NCBI GenBank assembly: GCA_934726455.1
Contig: CAKVDS010000004.1
Span: forward strand, 1 to 64,000
Reading direction: 5' to 3'
DNA: 64,000 nt
Source of the DNA: an uncultured Bacteroidales bacterium
Lineage (GTDB): Bacteria; Bacteroidota; Bacteroidia; Bacteroidales; UBA932
Below the pieces are notes generated by a model that was not told where the DNA came from, did no database searches, and saw only the letters and a program-made list of their open reading frames with translations. Within the stretch, counting starts at the first letter, position 1. Each line of letters begins with the position of its first letter. Below, piece by piece: positions 26,791 to 39,828 of the stretch. The translations under genes and the position numbers were made by a program.

Positions 26791-27975
26791 TCAGAGATAC
26801 AAGCGCAGGCCCAGAGCGAGATCGAAATTGAGAGGGCGGTCCTTGTAGATGGTAGACACAGTGCTGCCGTCATCAAAATAGTAGGCCAGACCAGGCCGGA
26901 CAAACAGCCCCAAGGCAGGAGAAAACTTCCATCCCAGAGCAGCGGAAGCCCGGGCCGACCACTGCAGCGGAGCGATGCTGACATGCTGAGATTCGGTCCA
27001 GCGCAGCTCACCGGCTATCGTATAGTCTGAGTGGGAAATGCCATAGACACATTTGGAAACCATTCCGCCAGCAGCGAGACTGAGTTCCAGATTTCCATAC
27101 AACGGGAACGACACTCCCACAGAAAGCGGCACTCCGAGATAATGGAGAGTCTGGCGGGTATCGCAGTGGACGGACGAATATCCGGAAGAGAAGTCCGAGA
27201 CCAAAAAAGAATAGTTCACTCCGGCAGACACGAAAAGCCCCCGGGCCAGTTCACGTGAGGCCATCAATTCCAGACTCACAGGCTGCCAATGGCGTGTGTT
27301 GGAATTAAGTTCCATAGAATTGTCTTCAATCCAAAAATCACTTTCTGAAGCCGAAGACCGCGTCTGAAAAGCCCCGGACCGGTTATAAGCGGACAGCACG
27401 GACAGCATGTCCGCAGCCCTCAAAGCCCGATAGCCCTGAACAGAGGAAGAGATGCCCGGTGCCCCTGAGACAGAGAATCTGACTGACAAGTCCCGGCGTG
27501 GCCGGACACCGCCCGCCGCCGGCACATCAGCGAAAAGATCAGGCAACGGTTCCGGAGCAGAATGCAAAGAAACAGAAGATGCTTCATCGCCGCCTGCAGG
27601 TACAAGCTGCCGCACGACAGTATCAGGCCGCTGTTCCGGCACGCTCCGGCTCCCCTGCACCGGTGCAATACGCGGTGACAAGCGGATTTCAGCCGGATGC
27701 CTGAGCTCAGAGACCGGAGAATACGTGGAAGACTGTCCGGAGATGACCGCTCTTCCCGTAAGACTCACCTCATAATCCGCTGCGGGACGAAGAAGAAAAA
27801 GCACAGCGGCCAACGCAAAGGCAAAGGCTGAGACACCGGAAAGCCATGCTGCCGCACGCCGCCTGCGATGCATGCGCGCCATAGACTGCTGCACACCCTC
27901 CCACAAACCGCGCGGAGCAGTTTCTGTGTAATCATCAAATCCCCTGCGCAAATTTTCCTGCCAATTATCTTTCAT
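26791..27975 (-). CDS. Anti-sigma-like / outer-membrane barrel fusion protein
   Basis: 394 residues. Residues 1-38 are charged and helical (MKDNWQENLRRGFDDYTET), followed by a transmembrane helix at about 43-63 (WLSGVSAFAFALAAVLFLL), a Pro/Ser-rich linker to about residue 190, and a C-terminal region (about 215-394) of amphipathic strands ending 'LGLRLYL' like a small outer-membrane barrel. The start overlaps the ECF sigma gene by 11 bases, the usual place of its anti-sigma factor. The combination would put one polypeptide in the cytoplasm, inner membrane and outer membrane. The barrel call is by pattern only. Confidence 0.6.
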   Translation of the reverse strand: MKDNWQENLRRGFDDYTETAPRGLWEGVQQSMARMHRRRRAAAWLSGVSAFAFALAAVLFLLRPAADYEVSLTGRAVISGQSSTYSPVSELRHPAEIRLSPRIAPVQGSRSVPEQRPDTVVRQLVPAGGDEASSVSLHSAPEPLPDLFADVPAAGGVRPRRDLSVRFSVSGAPGISSSVQGYRALRAADMLSVLSAYNRSGAFQTRSSASESDFWIEDNSMELNSNTRHWQPVSLELMASRELARGLFVSAGVNYSFLVSDFSSGYSSVHCDTRQTLHYLGVPLSVGVSFPLYGNLELSLAAGGMVSKCVYGISHSDYTIAGELRWTESQHVSIAPLQWSARASAALGWKFSPALGLFVRPGLAYYFDDGSTVSTIYKDRPLNFDLALGLRLYL

Positions 27976-28537
27976 TTCTATATTCCTTTATTTTGGCCGC
28001 CAGCCTGGCCTTCGCCCTGCTGTACTGCGAGCAACTTGAACTTTCGCTTATCCCGAGAAGTGCTGCTATGTCCTTGTGGCTCATACCCTCAATGGCGTAT
28101 AAATTAAAAACGGTCCTGTAGCCGTCCGGAAGTTCCCGTATCATTTTCTGAAGCACCGGCATCGGAATGCCATCCGTATCGGGAGTGTCTTCATCTGCAC
28201 TCTCCGGGAGCGAATCCGGAACAGAGACCATATCCAGACGCGACCTGCGCCTGAGAAACATCAGTGCTTCATTGACGACTATACGCTTCATCCATGCCCG
28301 GAGAGAGCCTTCCCCACGCCAGACGAACTTGCGCAACGAAGAGAAAATCTTGACGAAACTGTCCTGAAGCACGTCCTTGACCTCCTCTTCGTCTGTGATA
28401 TAACGCCGGCATACGGCAGAAAGATACTGCACCTGCGAGTCGTATAGCGCCCTTACAGATGCAGCATCTCCGCTTGCAGCCCGGGTGACGAGTTCACGCT
28501 CGTCCGCAAGGGCCTTGCCGTCACCGGACAATGCCAT
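27965..28537 (-). CDS. ECF RNA polymerase sigma factor
   Basis: 190 residues. Region 2 is 'VRALYDSQVQYLSAVCRRYI' with 'VKDVLQDSFVKIFSSLRKF', and region 4 is 'LPDGYRTVFNLYAIEGMSHK' with 'DIAALLGISESSSCSQYSRA'. It redirects RNA polymerase to envelope or stress genes. It lies between a NigD-like lipoprotein gene (3-base gap) and the anti-sigma-like barrel gene (11-base overlap), so all three are probably made together and form one signalling unit. Confidence 0.9.
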   Translation of the reverse strand: MALSGDGKALADERELVTRAASGDAASVRALYDSQVQYLSAVCRRYITDEEEVKDVLQDSFVKIFSSLRKFVWRGEGSLRAWMKRIVVNEALMFLRRRSRLDMVSVPDSLPESADEDTPDTDGIPMPVLQKMIRELPDGYRTVFNLYAIEGMSHKDIAALLGISESSSCSQYSRAKARLAAKIKEYRNER

Positions 28538-28540
28538 CTC

Positions 28541-29314
28541 CTAATTCAGCGGCAGATCCGCACTTACGGAAGAAAGCAACTTGGTCTGGCTGCCGCTTTC
28601 GGATGCCTCTCCGCTGCAATAATCGAAAGTGACTTTGCGCTCTCCTCTGAACGACAAGTAACGGATTGTCATCTTGACTGTCTTTCCACCGGTGTCAGGA
28701 AGAGCGGACAAGTCGAATGCCACTATCCCGTTCATATTGATGCCACCCATGTTGAACTTGTCTTTGAGAGTGTCGTGACGGAACTCAAGATAATAAGGGT
28801 CATCCGCATCAGCCCCCGCAACAAGATTGACGGCATGAGGTTCGTGCGGATTGCCCCAGTCTGCACAGAAAGCGAGAGTAAGATACCCGTCCTCCAGCAC
28901 GGTGACCCAATTGTCGATTATCTCGATCGGGGCTGTACCGTAGGCTTCGTCATCCTGCACCCTGTCACCTTTGCTCTGCACAACAGATTTGGTACGTACA
29001 CTGTCTATCCAGTTGACCTCCACCGCCCTGTCGAACTTCATCCCGGTCCCGGCGTGCTCATACGGGCCCTTGTCAGTGAAATTGGTGAGGGCCCTCACCT
29101 GTTTGCCCTTAAAAGGCGAAGCCTGCACATTGAGAGGCTTGAGGGTTGTCTTGTCATCGAGCTGGAGATAGAACTCCCCGGCCTCGCTGGTCTTGCAGGT
29201 GACAAGAGCATTAGGGTACATCATAGAATAATCCGGCCCATTGTCCTTCAAGCAGGAGGAGAGGCTCAAAATGGCTGCGGCTGAAGCCATGACAGCGATG
29301 ATTGTTCTTTTCAT
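28541..29314 (-). CDS. NigD-like lipoprotein
   Basis: 257 residues from the ATG at 29314 (MKRTIIAVMASAAAILSLSSC). An in-frame TTG three codons earlier falls in the promoter box and is rejected. After the lipobox cysteine, 'PNALVTCKTSEAGEFYLQLD' and the two beta-rich halves fit the NigD N- and C-terminal domains of Bacteroidales. The family is named from a bacteriocin-like nig locus, but most members have no known function. It is first in the operon with an ECF sigma factor, so it may be the surface or periplasmic sensor input. Confidence 0.7.
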   Translation of the reverse strand: MKRTIIAVMASAAAILSLSSCLKDNGPDYSMMYPNALVTCKTSEAGEFYLQLDDKTTLKPLNVQASPFKGKQVRALTNFTDKGPYEHAGTGMKFDRAVEVNWIDSVRTKSVVQSKGDRVQDDEAYGTAPIEIIDNWVTVLEDGYLTLAFCADWGNPHEPHAVNLVAGADADDPYYLEFRHDTLKDKFNMGGINMNGIVAFDLSALPDTGGKTVKMTIRYLSFRGERKVTFDYCSGEASESGSQTKLLSSVSADLPLN

Positions 29315-29320
29315 ATTCTT

Positions 29321-29328
29321 CAAATTTA
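29321..29328 (-). promoter_or_regulatory. -7 promoter box of the NigD-ECF operon, near-leaderless
   Basis: TAAATTTG on the minus strand, ending seven bases before the ATG at 29314. Confidence 0.6.
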
Positions 29329-29380
29329 AAACTTTTTACTCTATAAATGCACAAGCCCGCGAAACCTTGCATGCCACGGC

Positions 29381-29419
29381 AAAAAAATTGCGGCCGTCCC
29401 GCAAAAGGTCCGGCCGCAA
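29381..29419 (-). terminator. Terminator of the phosphofructokinase gene
   Basis: TTGCGGCCG (29388-29396) pairs with CGGCCGCAA (29411-29419); on the minus strand the stem is followed by seven T. Confidence 0.85.
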
Positions 29420-29441
29420 ACTTGTATCTCCGTCTCCGGGA

Positions 29442-30674
29442 CTAGTCCCAGTTGAGGATCTTCTTGAAATCGTAAGACTCAGGATCGTCCACATAGGCCT
29501 TGGCGGCCTCGTAGTCCTCCTCGCTGAGGAAGTGGCAGATGTGGTTGAAGTAATTCTTGGCAGTGCCGCAGTTGATGTCCACGCGGCGCGGCGGAATCTT
29601 GCCCTCTGCGTTCTGCAGGCTGTGCAGATAGAGAGGACGGGCTTCGCCGTATGCATCAACATAGACCATGCATCCGGTCTCGCCTTTGGTATAAAGGTCA
29701 TAGACGCCCATGGCCAGTTCCGTGCAGTACGTGAGGTCGAAAGCCACCGGATCTTGGCAGCGGATGTCGTAGCCGATCTCAACAGGACGGGTCTTGACCT
29801 TGAGGCGGGTCTTCTTCATCGCCTTCTCGAGAAGTTCATCAAAGAGGACGGATTTGGAGATCTTTCCAAGCTCCGGATGTCCGTGCTCATCATAAGTCAT
29901 GTGCACGCCGGCAGACTTGATGTCGTCCTCCGCAAGATCATGGAACACACCCTCGGCAACCACCACTGTGCCATAGTCAAGTCCGAGCACCTTGCGCCTG
30001 ATGATTGAGGAAAGGGCCAGTTTGATGATCTTGTCGATGGAGATCTCCGTCTTGTTGAACATCTCCGGGATGATGGTCATAGGGCAATGGGTAGCCTCGC
30101 CGATACCGAGCGCGAGATGGCCGGCAGAACGTCCCATGGCAGAGATGAGCAGCCAGTTGCCTGAAGTGCGGGCATCCTCGTAGACCGTGGCTGCAATGTG
30201 GGCACCCTCGTTCTTGGCTGAGTTGAACCCGAAAGTAGGAGCGTTGTCCGGAAGAGGAAGATCGTTGTCGATGGTCTTAGGGACGTGTATGTTGCGGATA
30301 GGATACTTGTGTTTCTCAAGGAAGATGGCGATACGGTTGGCCGTAGAGGCAGTGTCATCGCCGCCGACTGTAACAAGCAGCTTGATGTTGTTGTCCTTGA
30401 AGAGGTCGAGATTGAAATTCTTCTCGAAATCCTCGTCTGTCGGCTTGAAACGGCTCATCTGGAGGTGAGAACCGCCACGCTTGAAATAATAGTCAGCCTT
30501 GAGGAAGTCGATGTCTTCAGTGCGCGGAGTCTTGGAGAAAAGGCCGCTGTAACCACCATGAAGGCCGATGACCCTGAAGCCGTTGCTCAAAAAAGTCTTG
30601 GCGACTGAACACACGACAGTGTTCATTCCGGGAGCTGGCCCGCCGCCGCAAAGGATAATTACGGAATCTTTCAT
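29442..30674 (-). CDS. pfkA: 6-phosphofructokinase, probably pyrophosphate-dependent
   Basis: 410 residues from MKDSVIILCGGGPAPGMNTV. A longer start is rejected because it would lie beyond the promoter box. The phosphoryl-donor site reads 'VTVGGDDTAST' with Asp107 where ATP enzymes have Gly, and 'VPKTIDNDL' with Lys133 where ATP enzymes have Gly. Both are the accepted markers of PPi-dependent enzymes. It phosphorylates fructose 6-phosphate in glycolysis, reversibly if PPi is the donor. It has its own promoter and a strong terminator. Confidence 0.88.
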   Translation of the reverse strand: MKDSVIILCGGGPAPGMNTVVCSVAKTFLSNGFRVIGLHGGYSGLFSKTPRTEDIDFLKADYYFKRGGSHLQMSRFKPTDEDFEKNFNLDLFKDNNIKLLVTVGGDDTASTANRIAIFLEKHKYPIRNIHVPKTIDNDLPLPDNAPTFGFNSAKNEGAHIAATVYEDARTSGNWLLISAMGRSAGHLALGIGEATHCPMTIIPEMFNKTEISIDKIIKLALSSIIRRKVLGLDYGTVVVAEGVFHDLAEDDIKSAGVHMTYDEHGHPELGKISKSVLFDELLEKAMKKTRLKVKTRPVEIGYDIRCQDPVAFDLTYCTELAMGVYDLYTKGETGCMVYVDAYGEARPLYLHSLQNAEGKIPPRRVDINCGTAKNYFNHICHFLSEEDYEAAKAYVDDPESYDFKKILNWD

Positions 30675-30694
30675 TTGAAAAATATTAAATCTGA

Positions 30695-30702
30695 CAAATT
30701 TA
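30695..30702 (-). promoter_or_regulatory. -7 promoter box of the phosphofructokinase gene
   Basis: TAAATTTG on the minus strand, 20 bases before the start codon at 30674. Confidence 0.6.
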
Positions 30703-30807
30703 AAAACTGTCTCGCTTTTTTCCAAACCCGCAAGGCCAATTCGGCAGCGATTTCAGCACAAAATCTGCTCACAGCCCACATGACGCATGTTATTCGAAAA
30801 GAAATTG

Positions 30808-30815
30808 TAAATTTG
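30808..30815 (+). promoter_or_regulatory. -7 promoter box of the ligA operon, near-leaderless
   Basis: TAAATTTG ends seven bases before the ligA ATG at 30822. No clear -33 TTTG is seen. Confidence 0.55.
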
Positions 30816-30818
30816 TAG

Positions 30819-32893
<2,075 letters not shown>

Positions 32894-32894
<1 letters not shown>

Positions 32895-33829
32895 TGAAGG
32901 TCTCGGAGAAAATAACGGTTCTCTTCACCGACAGGATATGGTCTTTGGACACCTCCGGGTGCTCAAAGGCCTATGCCGCTCTCGTGCACCTGCTCAAACT
33001 GGTGTTGATCACCGTCAACACATTCTCCCAGAACAAGATGGGCTATCAGTGCATCGCGCTGAGCTACTTCGTGATGATGGCCCTGGTACCGTTCGTGGCA
33101 CTGCTCTTCGCCCTGACCGGAGGTTTGGGGCTCTCGGACAGGATAGCCGAGGGGCTGTACAAGATTTTCCCGGCCAACCCGGAGTTCGTAAGCACCATGA
33201 TGGAAAAGGCCAACGGCCTGCTGGACACCGCCAAAGGGGGCGGCCCCGGACTGGTGTCGTTCCTGATTTTCCTCTGGGCGATAATCTGGATGATGTTCCA
33301 GGTGGAGACCGTGTTCAACAATGTCTGGGGGATTCAGAAGATTCCGCGCAAGCTCTACAAGAGGTTCGGCTTCTATATAATAGTGTTGGCCTTGTCTCCG
33401 CTGCTGGTGTTCGTCTTCAGTGCCGGGATCGCGTTCTACGCCAACGTCACCAACCTCTTCGGGCTGGATCTCTCGGACCTGCGGTTCCTTCCCAAGCTGC
33501 TGGGTTATCTGGGGTTCTACACCATCTCGATGTTCACATTTTCGGCCATGTTCACTTTCATCCCGGCCACAAAGGTCCGGTACCGCTACGGCCTGCGTTC
33601 AGCTGCGCTCACGGCCCTGGTGTTCGTGGTTTTCCAGTACCTGTATCTGGAGACCCAGATGTTCATCGGCAAGCTCAGCAGCGCATACGGGGTGATCGCG
33701 GCCATCCCGCTCTTCCTCATCTGGCTCAATTACAGCTGGCAGATAATAATATATGGTGCGGAGCTCACATACGGGTTCCAGAATGTTGACAAGTATAAAG
33801 TCCCTGAATGGGACAGCGAGAACAGATAA
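32894..33829 (+). CDS. YihY/BrkB family membrane protein
   Basis: 311 residues with about six membrane helices. 'SQNKMGYQCIALSYFVMMAL', 'FPANPEFVSTMMEKA' and 'LIWLNYSWQIIIYGAEL' near the C-terminus match the YihY family, once mis-assigned as RNase BN. Function is unknown; it sits in the inner membrane. It overlaps ligA and relA/spoT by one base at each end, so it is tightly co-translated. Confidence 0.88.
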
Positions 33830-36015
33830 TGAGTTTTTCAGAATTCACCAAGGACGACTATCGCCTGATAGACAAAGAATACGCCTCATTGATGGATGTG
33901 GCGCGCCCCCGGCTGCGCAATGAAGAGCAGGTCGAGACAGTGCAGAAGGCATTTGAATTTGCCAACCAGGCGCACAAGAATGTCCGCAGGCGCTCGGGAG
34001 AGCCGTACATCATCCACCCGATTGAGGTGGCGAAAATCGTTGTGTCCGACATCGGACTGGGATGCAAGTCCATCTGCGCGGCGCTGCTCCATGATGTGGT
34101 GGAGGACACCGGCTACACGGTCGAGGACATCCGCAGCCTGTTCGGGGACAAGATAGCTTCGCTCGTGGACGGGCTCACCAAGATCAAGACCGTGCTTGAC
34201 AACGAGGATCGCAAGGGAGTGACCATGAGCACGGAGAGCCTGCAGGCCGAGAACTTCAAACGTATCCTGCTGACCCTCAACGATGATGTCCGCGTGGTGC
34301 TGATCAAGCTGGCCGACCGCCTGCACAACTGCCGCACCATAGAGTTCATGCCCGAGCACAAGCGCGACAAAATCCTCTCGGAGACCATGTTCATATTCAT
34401 CCCCCTCGCCCACAGACTCGGCCTGTACGGGGTAAAATCGGAGATGGAGAACATCTGGCTGAAATACAAGGAGCCGGAGGAGTACAAGGAGATCACGGAG
34501 AAGATCAACCGCAACATAGCCGAGAGGGAAAAGGACATAGACGAGTTCATCGAGCCTATAGACAAGGCCTTGAGGGCAGCCGGCTACAGTTTCACCATAC
34601 GCAAGAGGATAAAGACCCCCTACTCGATATGGTACAAGATGCACAACAAGCACGTCCCGTTCGAGCAGATATTCGACCTCTACGCTGTGCGCATAGTCTT
34701 CACCCCGAAACTCGACGGCCCGCAGAACGAAAGAGACCAGGCCTACCTCATATTCTCCACGATAACAAGCCTTTACAGGGAGAACGTGAGCCGCCGCCGG
34801 GACTGGATAGCACAGCCCAAAAACAACGGCTACGAAGCCCTGCACTGCACTCTGATGAGCCACGCCGGCGTGTGGGTGGAAGTCCAGATACGCTCCCGCA
34901 GGATGGACGACATAGCCGAAAAGGGCATCGCCGCCCACTGGGCATACAAAAAAGACGGATACATATCGGAGAACGACTCCGAGATGGACAAGTGGCTGGC
35001 CCAGGTGCATGACATTCTGCTGAGCAACGATGTAAGCGCGCTGGAACTGCTCGACATCATCCACAAGGATCTCATAAGTTCCGAGATAGTGGTCTTCACC
35101 CCGAAAGGGGATCAGAAATCCATACTCAACGGAGCCACGGCCCTGGACTTCGCCTACATGATACACAGCCACATAGGCAACTCCGCCATCGCCGCCAAAG
35201 TCAACATGAAACTCGTCCCACTCTCCCAGCCGCTCAAGTCCGGAGACCAGGTCGAGATCATCACCGCAACCAACGCCACCCCTAAGATGGAGTGGCTGCA
35301 GTTCCTGCAGACCAGATATGCCAGGACGAGGGTGATCGAGTACTTCAGGGCTGACAGGGACAACATCGCAGCCGAAGGAAAGAAGATCTACGAGGAGCGC
35401 CTGCGTCAGATGGGTCTGAAAAACACCCATGCCCTGCTCAAGAGGTTCATGGACTTCAACCAGATCCGCGATGCCGAGGAACTGTATTTCCGTGTCGGGC
35501 TGGGGGTTCTCGGCCCGGAACAGTTCAAATCCATCATAGATGAGGAGAGCCTGACCTCCGGGGAGAAGAAGAAACTCACCATGAAGGGCGACAACAACAT
35601 AAAATACAAGATGGCCGAGTGCTGCAACCCGATACCGGGAGACCCCGTCGTGGGCTTCCTCACGGACAACAACACCGTCGTCGTCCACAAGAAATCGTGC
35701 GAAGTCGCTGAACGTCTGGCGAGCCGCTTCGGCAACAGGATAGTGATGCCCCAATGGACGGCAGCCGAACAGCACGAATACCCGATCAAGATTTCCCTCA
35801 AGGGTCTGGACCGGATAGGTCTGCTGAGCGAGATCTCAAGTTTCATCTCCAAGACCATGGGAATCAACATCCGCAAACTGCAGCTCACGGCTGATGCAGG
35901 CCTTTTCGAGGGCAACATAGAACTGCGTGTCAAAGACAAGGGAATCCTGGAAGACATGGTCGAAGGGCTCAAGAAGATCGAAGGCATCCAGGACGTGGTC
36001 AGAACAGATATTTGA
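33829..36015 (+). CDS. Bifunctional (p)ppGpp synthetase/hydrolase (RelA/SpoT family)
   Basis: 728 residues from MSFSEFTKDDYRLID; the stop of yihY overlaps this ATG. The hydrolase HD domain is seen in 'AALLHDVVEDTGY', the synthetase in 'FDLYAVRIVF' and 'NGYEALHCTLMS', then a TGS domain ('VVFTPKGDQKSILNGATALD'), a zinc-finger region ('MAECCNPIPGDPVVGFL') and a C-terminal ACT domain. Both active sites look intact, so it can make and degrade the alarmone in the cytoplasm. Confidence 0.94.
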   Translation: MSFSEFTKDDYRLIDKEYASLMDVARPRLRNEEQVETVQKAFEFANQAHKNVRRRSGEPYIIHPIEVAKIVVSDIGLGCKSICAALLHDVVEDTGYTVEDIRSLFGDKIASLVDGLTKIKTVLDNEDRKGVTMSTESLQAENFKRILLTLNDDVRVVLIKLADRLHNCRTIEFMPEHKRDKILSETMFIFIPLAHRLGLYGVKSEMENIWLKYKEPEEYKEITEKINRNIAEREKDIDEFIEPIDKALRAAGYSFTIRKRIKTPYSIWYKMHNKHVPFEQIFDLYAVRIVFTPKLDGPQNERDQAYLIFSTITSLYRENVSRRRDWIAQPKNNGYEALHCTLMSHAGVWVEVQIRSRRMDDIAEKGIAAHWAYKKDGYISENDSEMDKWLAQVHDILLSNDVSALELLDIIHKDLISSEIVVFTPKGDQKSILNGATALDFAYMIHSHIGNSAIAAKVNMKLVPLSQPLKSGDQVEIITATNATPKMEWLQFLQTRYARTRVIEYFRADRDNIAAEGKKIYEERLRQMGLKNTHALLKRFMDFNQIRDAEELYFRVGLGVLGPEQFKSIIDEESLTSGEKKKLTMKGDNNIKYKMAECCNPIPGDPVVGFLTDNNTVVVHKKSCEVAERLASRFGNRIVMPQWTAAEQHEYPIKISLKGLDRIGLLSEISSFISKTMGINIRKLQLTADAGLFEGNIELRVKDKGILEDMVEGLKKIEGIQDVVRTDI

Positions 36016-36022
36016 CAGCAGA

Positions 36023-37810
36023 ATGAAAAAGTTCCTACCTCTCATATTGACCTTGGCGGTCATCTTCATACCGATGATGTTCACGCACTCCTGCGCCAAC
36101 ACCACACAGGCCCCGAGCGGCGGCGACAAGGACACCATCCCTCCTTACATCATCGACATACGCCCTCTGCCGGGAGCAGTCGGGGTGCCGGTGAACGGGG
36201 CCAAGTTCGTCTTCAGATTCAACGAGTTCGTCACCATCAAGCAGGCCACCAACATCTTCCTCTCCCCTCCCCAGCAGAAGCCGCCGAAAGCAAGACTCAA
36301 GGGCAAAAACCTTGTGGTCAGCTTCGAAGAGCCGCTCCAGGAGAACACCACCTACACCATCAGCTTCACTGACGCCATCGCCGACGCCAACGAGGGCAAC
36401 ATGTTCGCAGGTTATACCTACGTCTTCTCCACCGGAGAGAGGATCGACTCCATGATGGTCACCGGCACAGTACAGGACTGCAACACGCTCGCCCCGGTCA
36501 AAGGCGCCACTGTCCTGCTGCACACGGATCTTTCCGACTCCGCAGTCTACAAGACAAGGCCTTATGCAGCCGTCAAGACAGATGACTGGGGATTCTTCGC
36601 CCTGCCTTTCATCAAAGACACCCTATACCGCCTCTATGCTATAAAGGACAGCGACAACGACAACATTTTCAACCCTGAGACCGAGACAGTAGCATTCGTC
36701 GACTCCGTGATAAGGCCGGTCATGACCGCCAGCGACACCGTACGCGAAATCCTCCGCTACGATATGAAAGACACCGTGGCCTGCCTTGCCAGACGAAGCC
36801 AGTACGAACTCAACCTTTTCAGGGAAAAGCCGTCCAAACAATATATAGTCAACAAGGAGCGCACAGCGGAGAGAGCCGCCTACATCACATTCATGGCGCC
36901 GGACGCGGTGATCGACTCCATAACCATAGGCGGGTATCGTCAGACCCAGATTGTCAGCCAGTTCAACATCCTGCGGGACAGTCTTGAACTGTGGATCAAC
37001 AGTCGCCGGGCCGCACCGGACACCATGAAAATCGCTGTCACCTACCTCAAAACCGACTCCCTCGGAGTCCTAGCCCCTGCGACAGAACAGATAAAACTCG
37101 CTCTTGCGAATGACAAGAGGACCTACTCCAAACGCTCCCGCAAGAATCTCAAGCAGGAAGATACGACCTGTGTCTTCTCCTTGACGGCAGACCCGAAGAC
37201 CGTGGAACAGAACGGGTTCGATATGGTTTTCCGCTACCCGATCATCCGTGAGAGTTTTGATTCCATAAGATTCACCGCGATCACACCGCGGCAGACCGAG
37301 CAGAAGATGAGCTTCAGCGTCGAGCGGGACAGCCTCAACCTGCGGCGGTACATCCTCAGGCCGGGAGAGAAACTCCAGCACGGCTATGAATATATAATGA
37401 AAGTGCCTCATAAGGCTTTCCGCGACATCAACGGATTCTGGTCCGACAGCCTTGAGGTCAAGTGCAGCCTACCGGACGACGACAAGCTCAGCACACTGGA
37501 GACCGTCATGAGCGGAGTCGACCGCAAATACATAGTGGATCTGCTCAACGAGAAAAGGGACAAGGTGCTGCGAAGCTACATCATAGATTCCGACACCACC
37601 CTGCTCTTCCCTTACCTTTCTGAGGGCGGCTACTGCATCCGCATAACCGAAGACAGCAACCGCAACTCCATAGTGGACTCGGGCTCGATACTCGAGCATC
37701 GCCAGCCGGAAAAAGTCAAGTTCTATGAGGTTGACGGCGGCAAGTTCATAAAGATCCCGGCAGGGGCCGAAGTGACACAGAATATTAATCTGTCAGAGAT
37801 ATTCAAATGA
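36023..37810 (+). CDS. Ig-like (Big_5) domain lipoprotein
   Basis: 595 residues from MKKFLPLILTLAVIFIPMMF, with a lipobox near Cys25 ('FTHSC'). Residues about 35-140 are an Ig-like domain of the Big_5 type ('PPYIIDIRPLPGAVGVPVNG', 'YTISFTDAIADANEGN'), followed by a carboxypeptidase-regulatory-like segment (about 150-230). Such proteins recur beside relA/spoT-type genes in Bacteroidales but have no assigned function. It starts 7 bases after relA/spoT and overlaps the next gene by 4 bases. Confidence 0.75.
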   Translation: MKKFLPLILTLAVIFIPMMFTHSCANTTQAPSGGDKDTIPPYIIDIRPLPGAVGVPVNGAKFVFRFNEFVTIKQATNIFLSPPQQKPPKARLKGKNLVVSFEEPLQENTTYTISFTDAIADANEGNMFAGYTYVFSTGERIDSMMVTGTVQDCNTLAPVKGATVLLHTDLSDSAVYKTRPYAAVKTDDWGFFALPFIKDTLYRLYAIKDSDNDNIFNPETETVAFVDSVIRPVMTASDTVREILRYDMKDTVACLARRSQYELNLFREKPSKQYIVNKERTAERAAYITFMAPDAVIDSITIGGYRQTQIVSQFNILRDSLELWINSRRAAPDTMKIAVTYLKTDSLGVLAPATEQIKLALANDKRTYSKRSRKNLKQEDTTCVFSLTADPKTVEQNGFDMVFRYPIIRESFDSIRFTAITPRQTEQKMSFSVERDSLNLRRYILRPGEKLQHGYEYIMKVPHKAFRDINGFWSDSLEVKCSLPDDDKLSTLETVMSGVDRKYIVDLLNEKRDKVLRSYIIDSDTTLLFPYLSEGGYCIRITEDSNRNSIVDSGSILEHRQPEKVKFYEVDGGKFIKIPAGAEVTQNINLSEIFK

Positions 37811-38578
37811 AGACGATTTTAAAGATTCTTTCCGCCCTGTTGCTTCTTGCCCCGATCGGGCTTGAAGCCCAGGACAGCACCGCCGTCGTGAAGAAGCTCC
37901 GTCCGATAAATGACTACTCGCTGATCGGAGTCAACTACGGCGTCACATTCGCCAACACATGGTTCAGCCCGACCAAACACAACGCGGAATATGTGTTTTC
38001 CTCCAACTATGTCTCCGTCACCTACACCAAATTCAGCAAGCTCTTCGACCGCATGCCTTATTTCGCCCTGGTGCTCGGAGCGGCCATGGGCAACGAGGGC
38101 TATGCATTCAAGGCCGACAAGGAGACGGGGATCTCTGCGGATGTCGACGGGGCCACACGCTGCTCCATCCAAGTGATAGAGTTTCCTGCGATGATGCAGT
38201 TCCACTACGACTTCGAGCCGGCCAAGATCATGGCCAACGCCGGTGTCTACGGCGGCTGGAGACGCAGCATCACACGCTCCGGCCCATCTCTGGAGCCAGA
38301 ATGGGCGGACAAATTCCGCAGCTATGAGCGCCGTTTCGACTACGGCTTTCAGGGCGGCGGAGGTTTCGCCCTGATATTCGACCCGGTGGAGATACATTTC
38401 AACTGTCTGCTGCGCTGGTCGTGGTCCAACCTCTATGAGCCGGACTACAAGAGCAAATACTACAACAACTACGCTTACCCGCTGGACATCATGGCCACCG
38501 TCGGCCTGCACTTCCAGCTCTCAAGACGCAGGGGAAAAACACGGAAAGAAATAAAACAGGAAGCATACAATATCGTTT

Positions 38579-39793
<1,215 letters not shown>

Positions 39794-39796
39794 CGG

Positions 39797-39828
39797 AGGC
39801 CTGCTACTCGACGTAGAGCAGCAGGCCT
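39797..39828. terminator. Bidirectional terminator-like hairpin between ispG and rlmI
   Basis: AGGCCTGCT (39797-39805) and AGCAGGCCT (39820-39828) form a 9-bp stem that overlaps the last codons of rlmI. The two convergent genes end only 10 bases apart, so this is their only possible shared terminator. Confidence 0.55.

Noticed and set aside
33886..35775. A 629-codon open frame on the minus strand opposite relA/spoT
   Set aside because: It mirrors a strongly conserved gene; long antisense frames are common in GC-rich coding DNA, and its protein shows no recognisable motif or signal.
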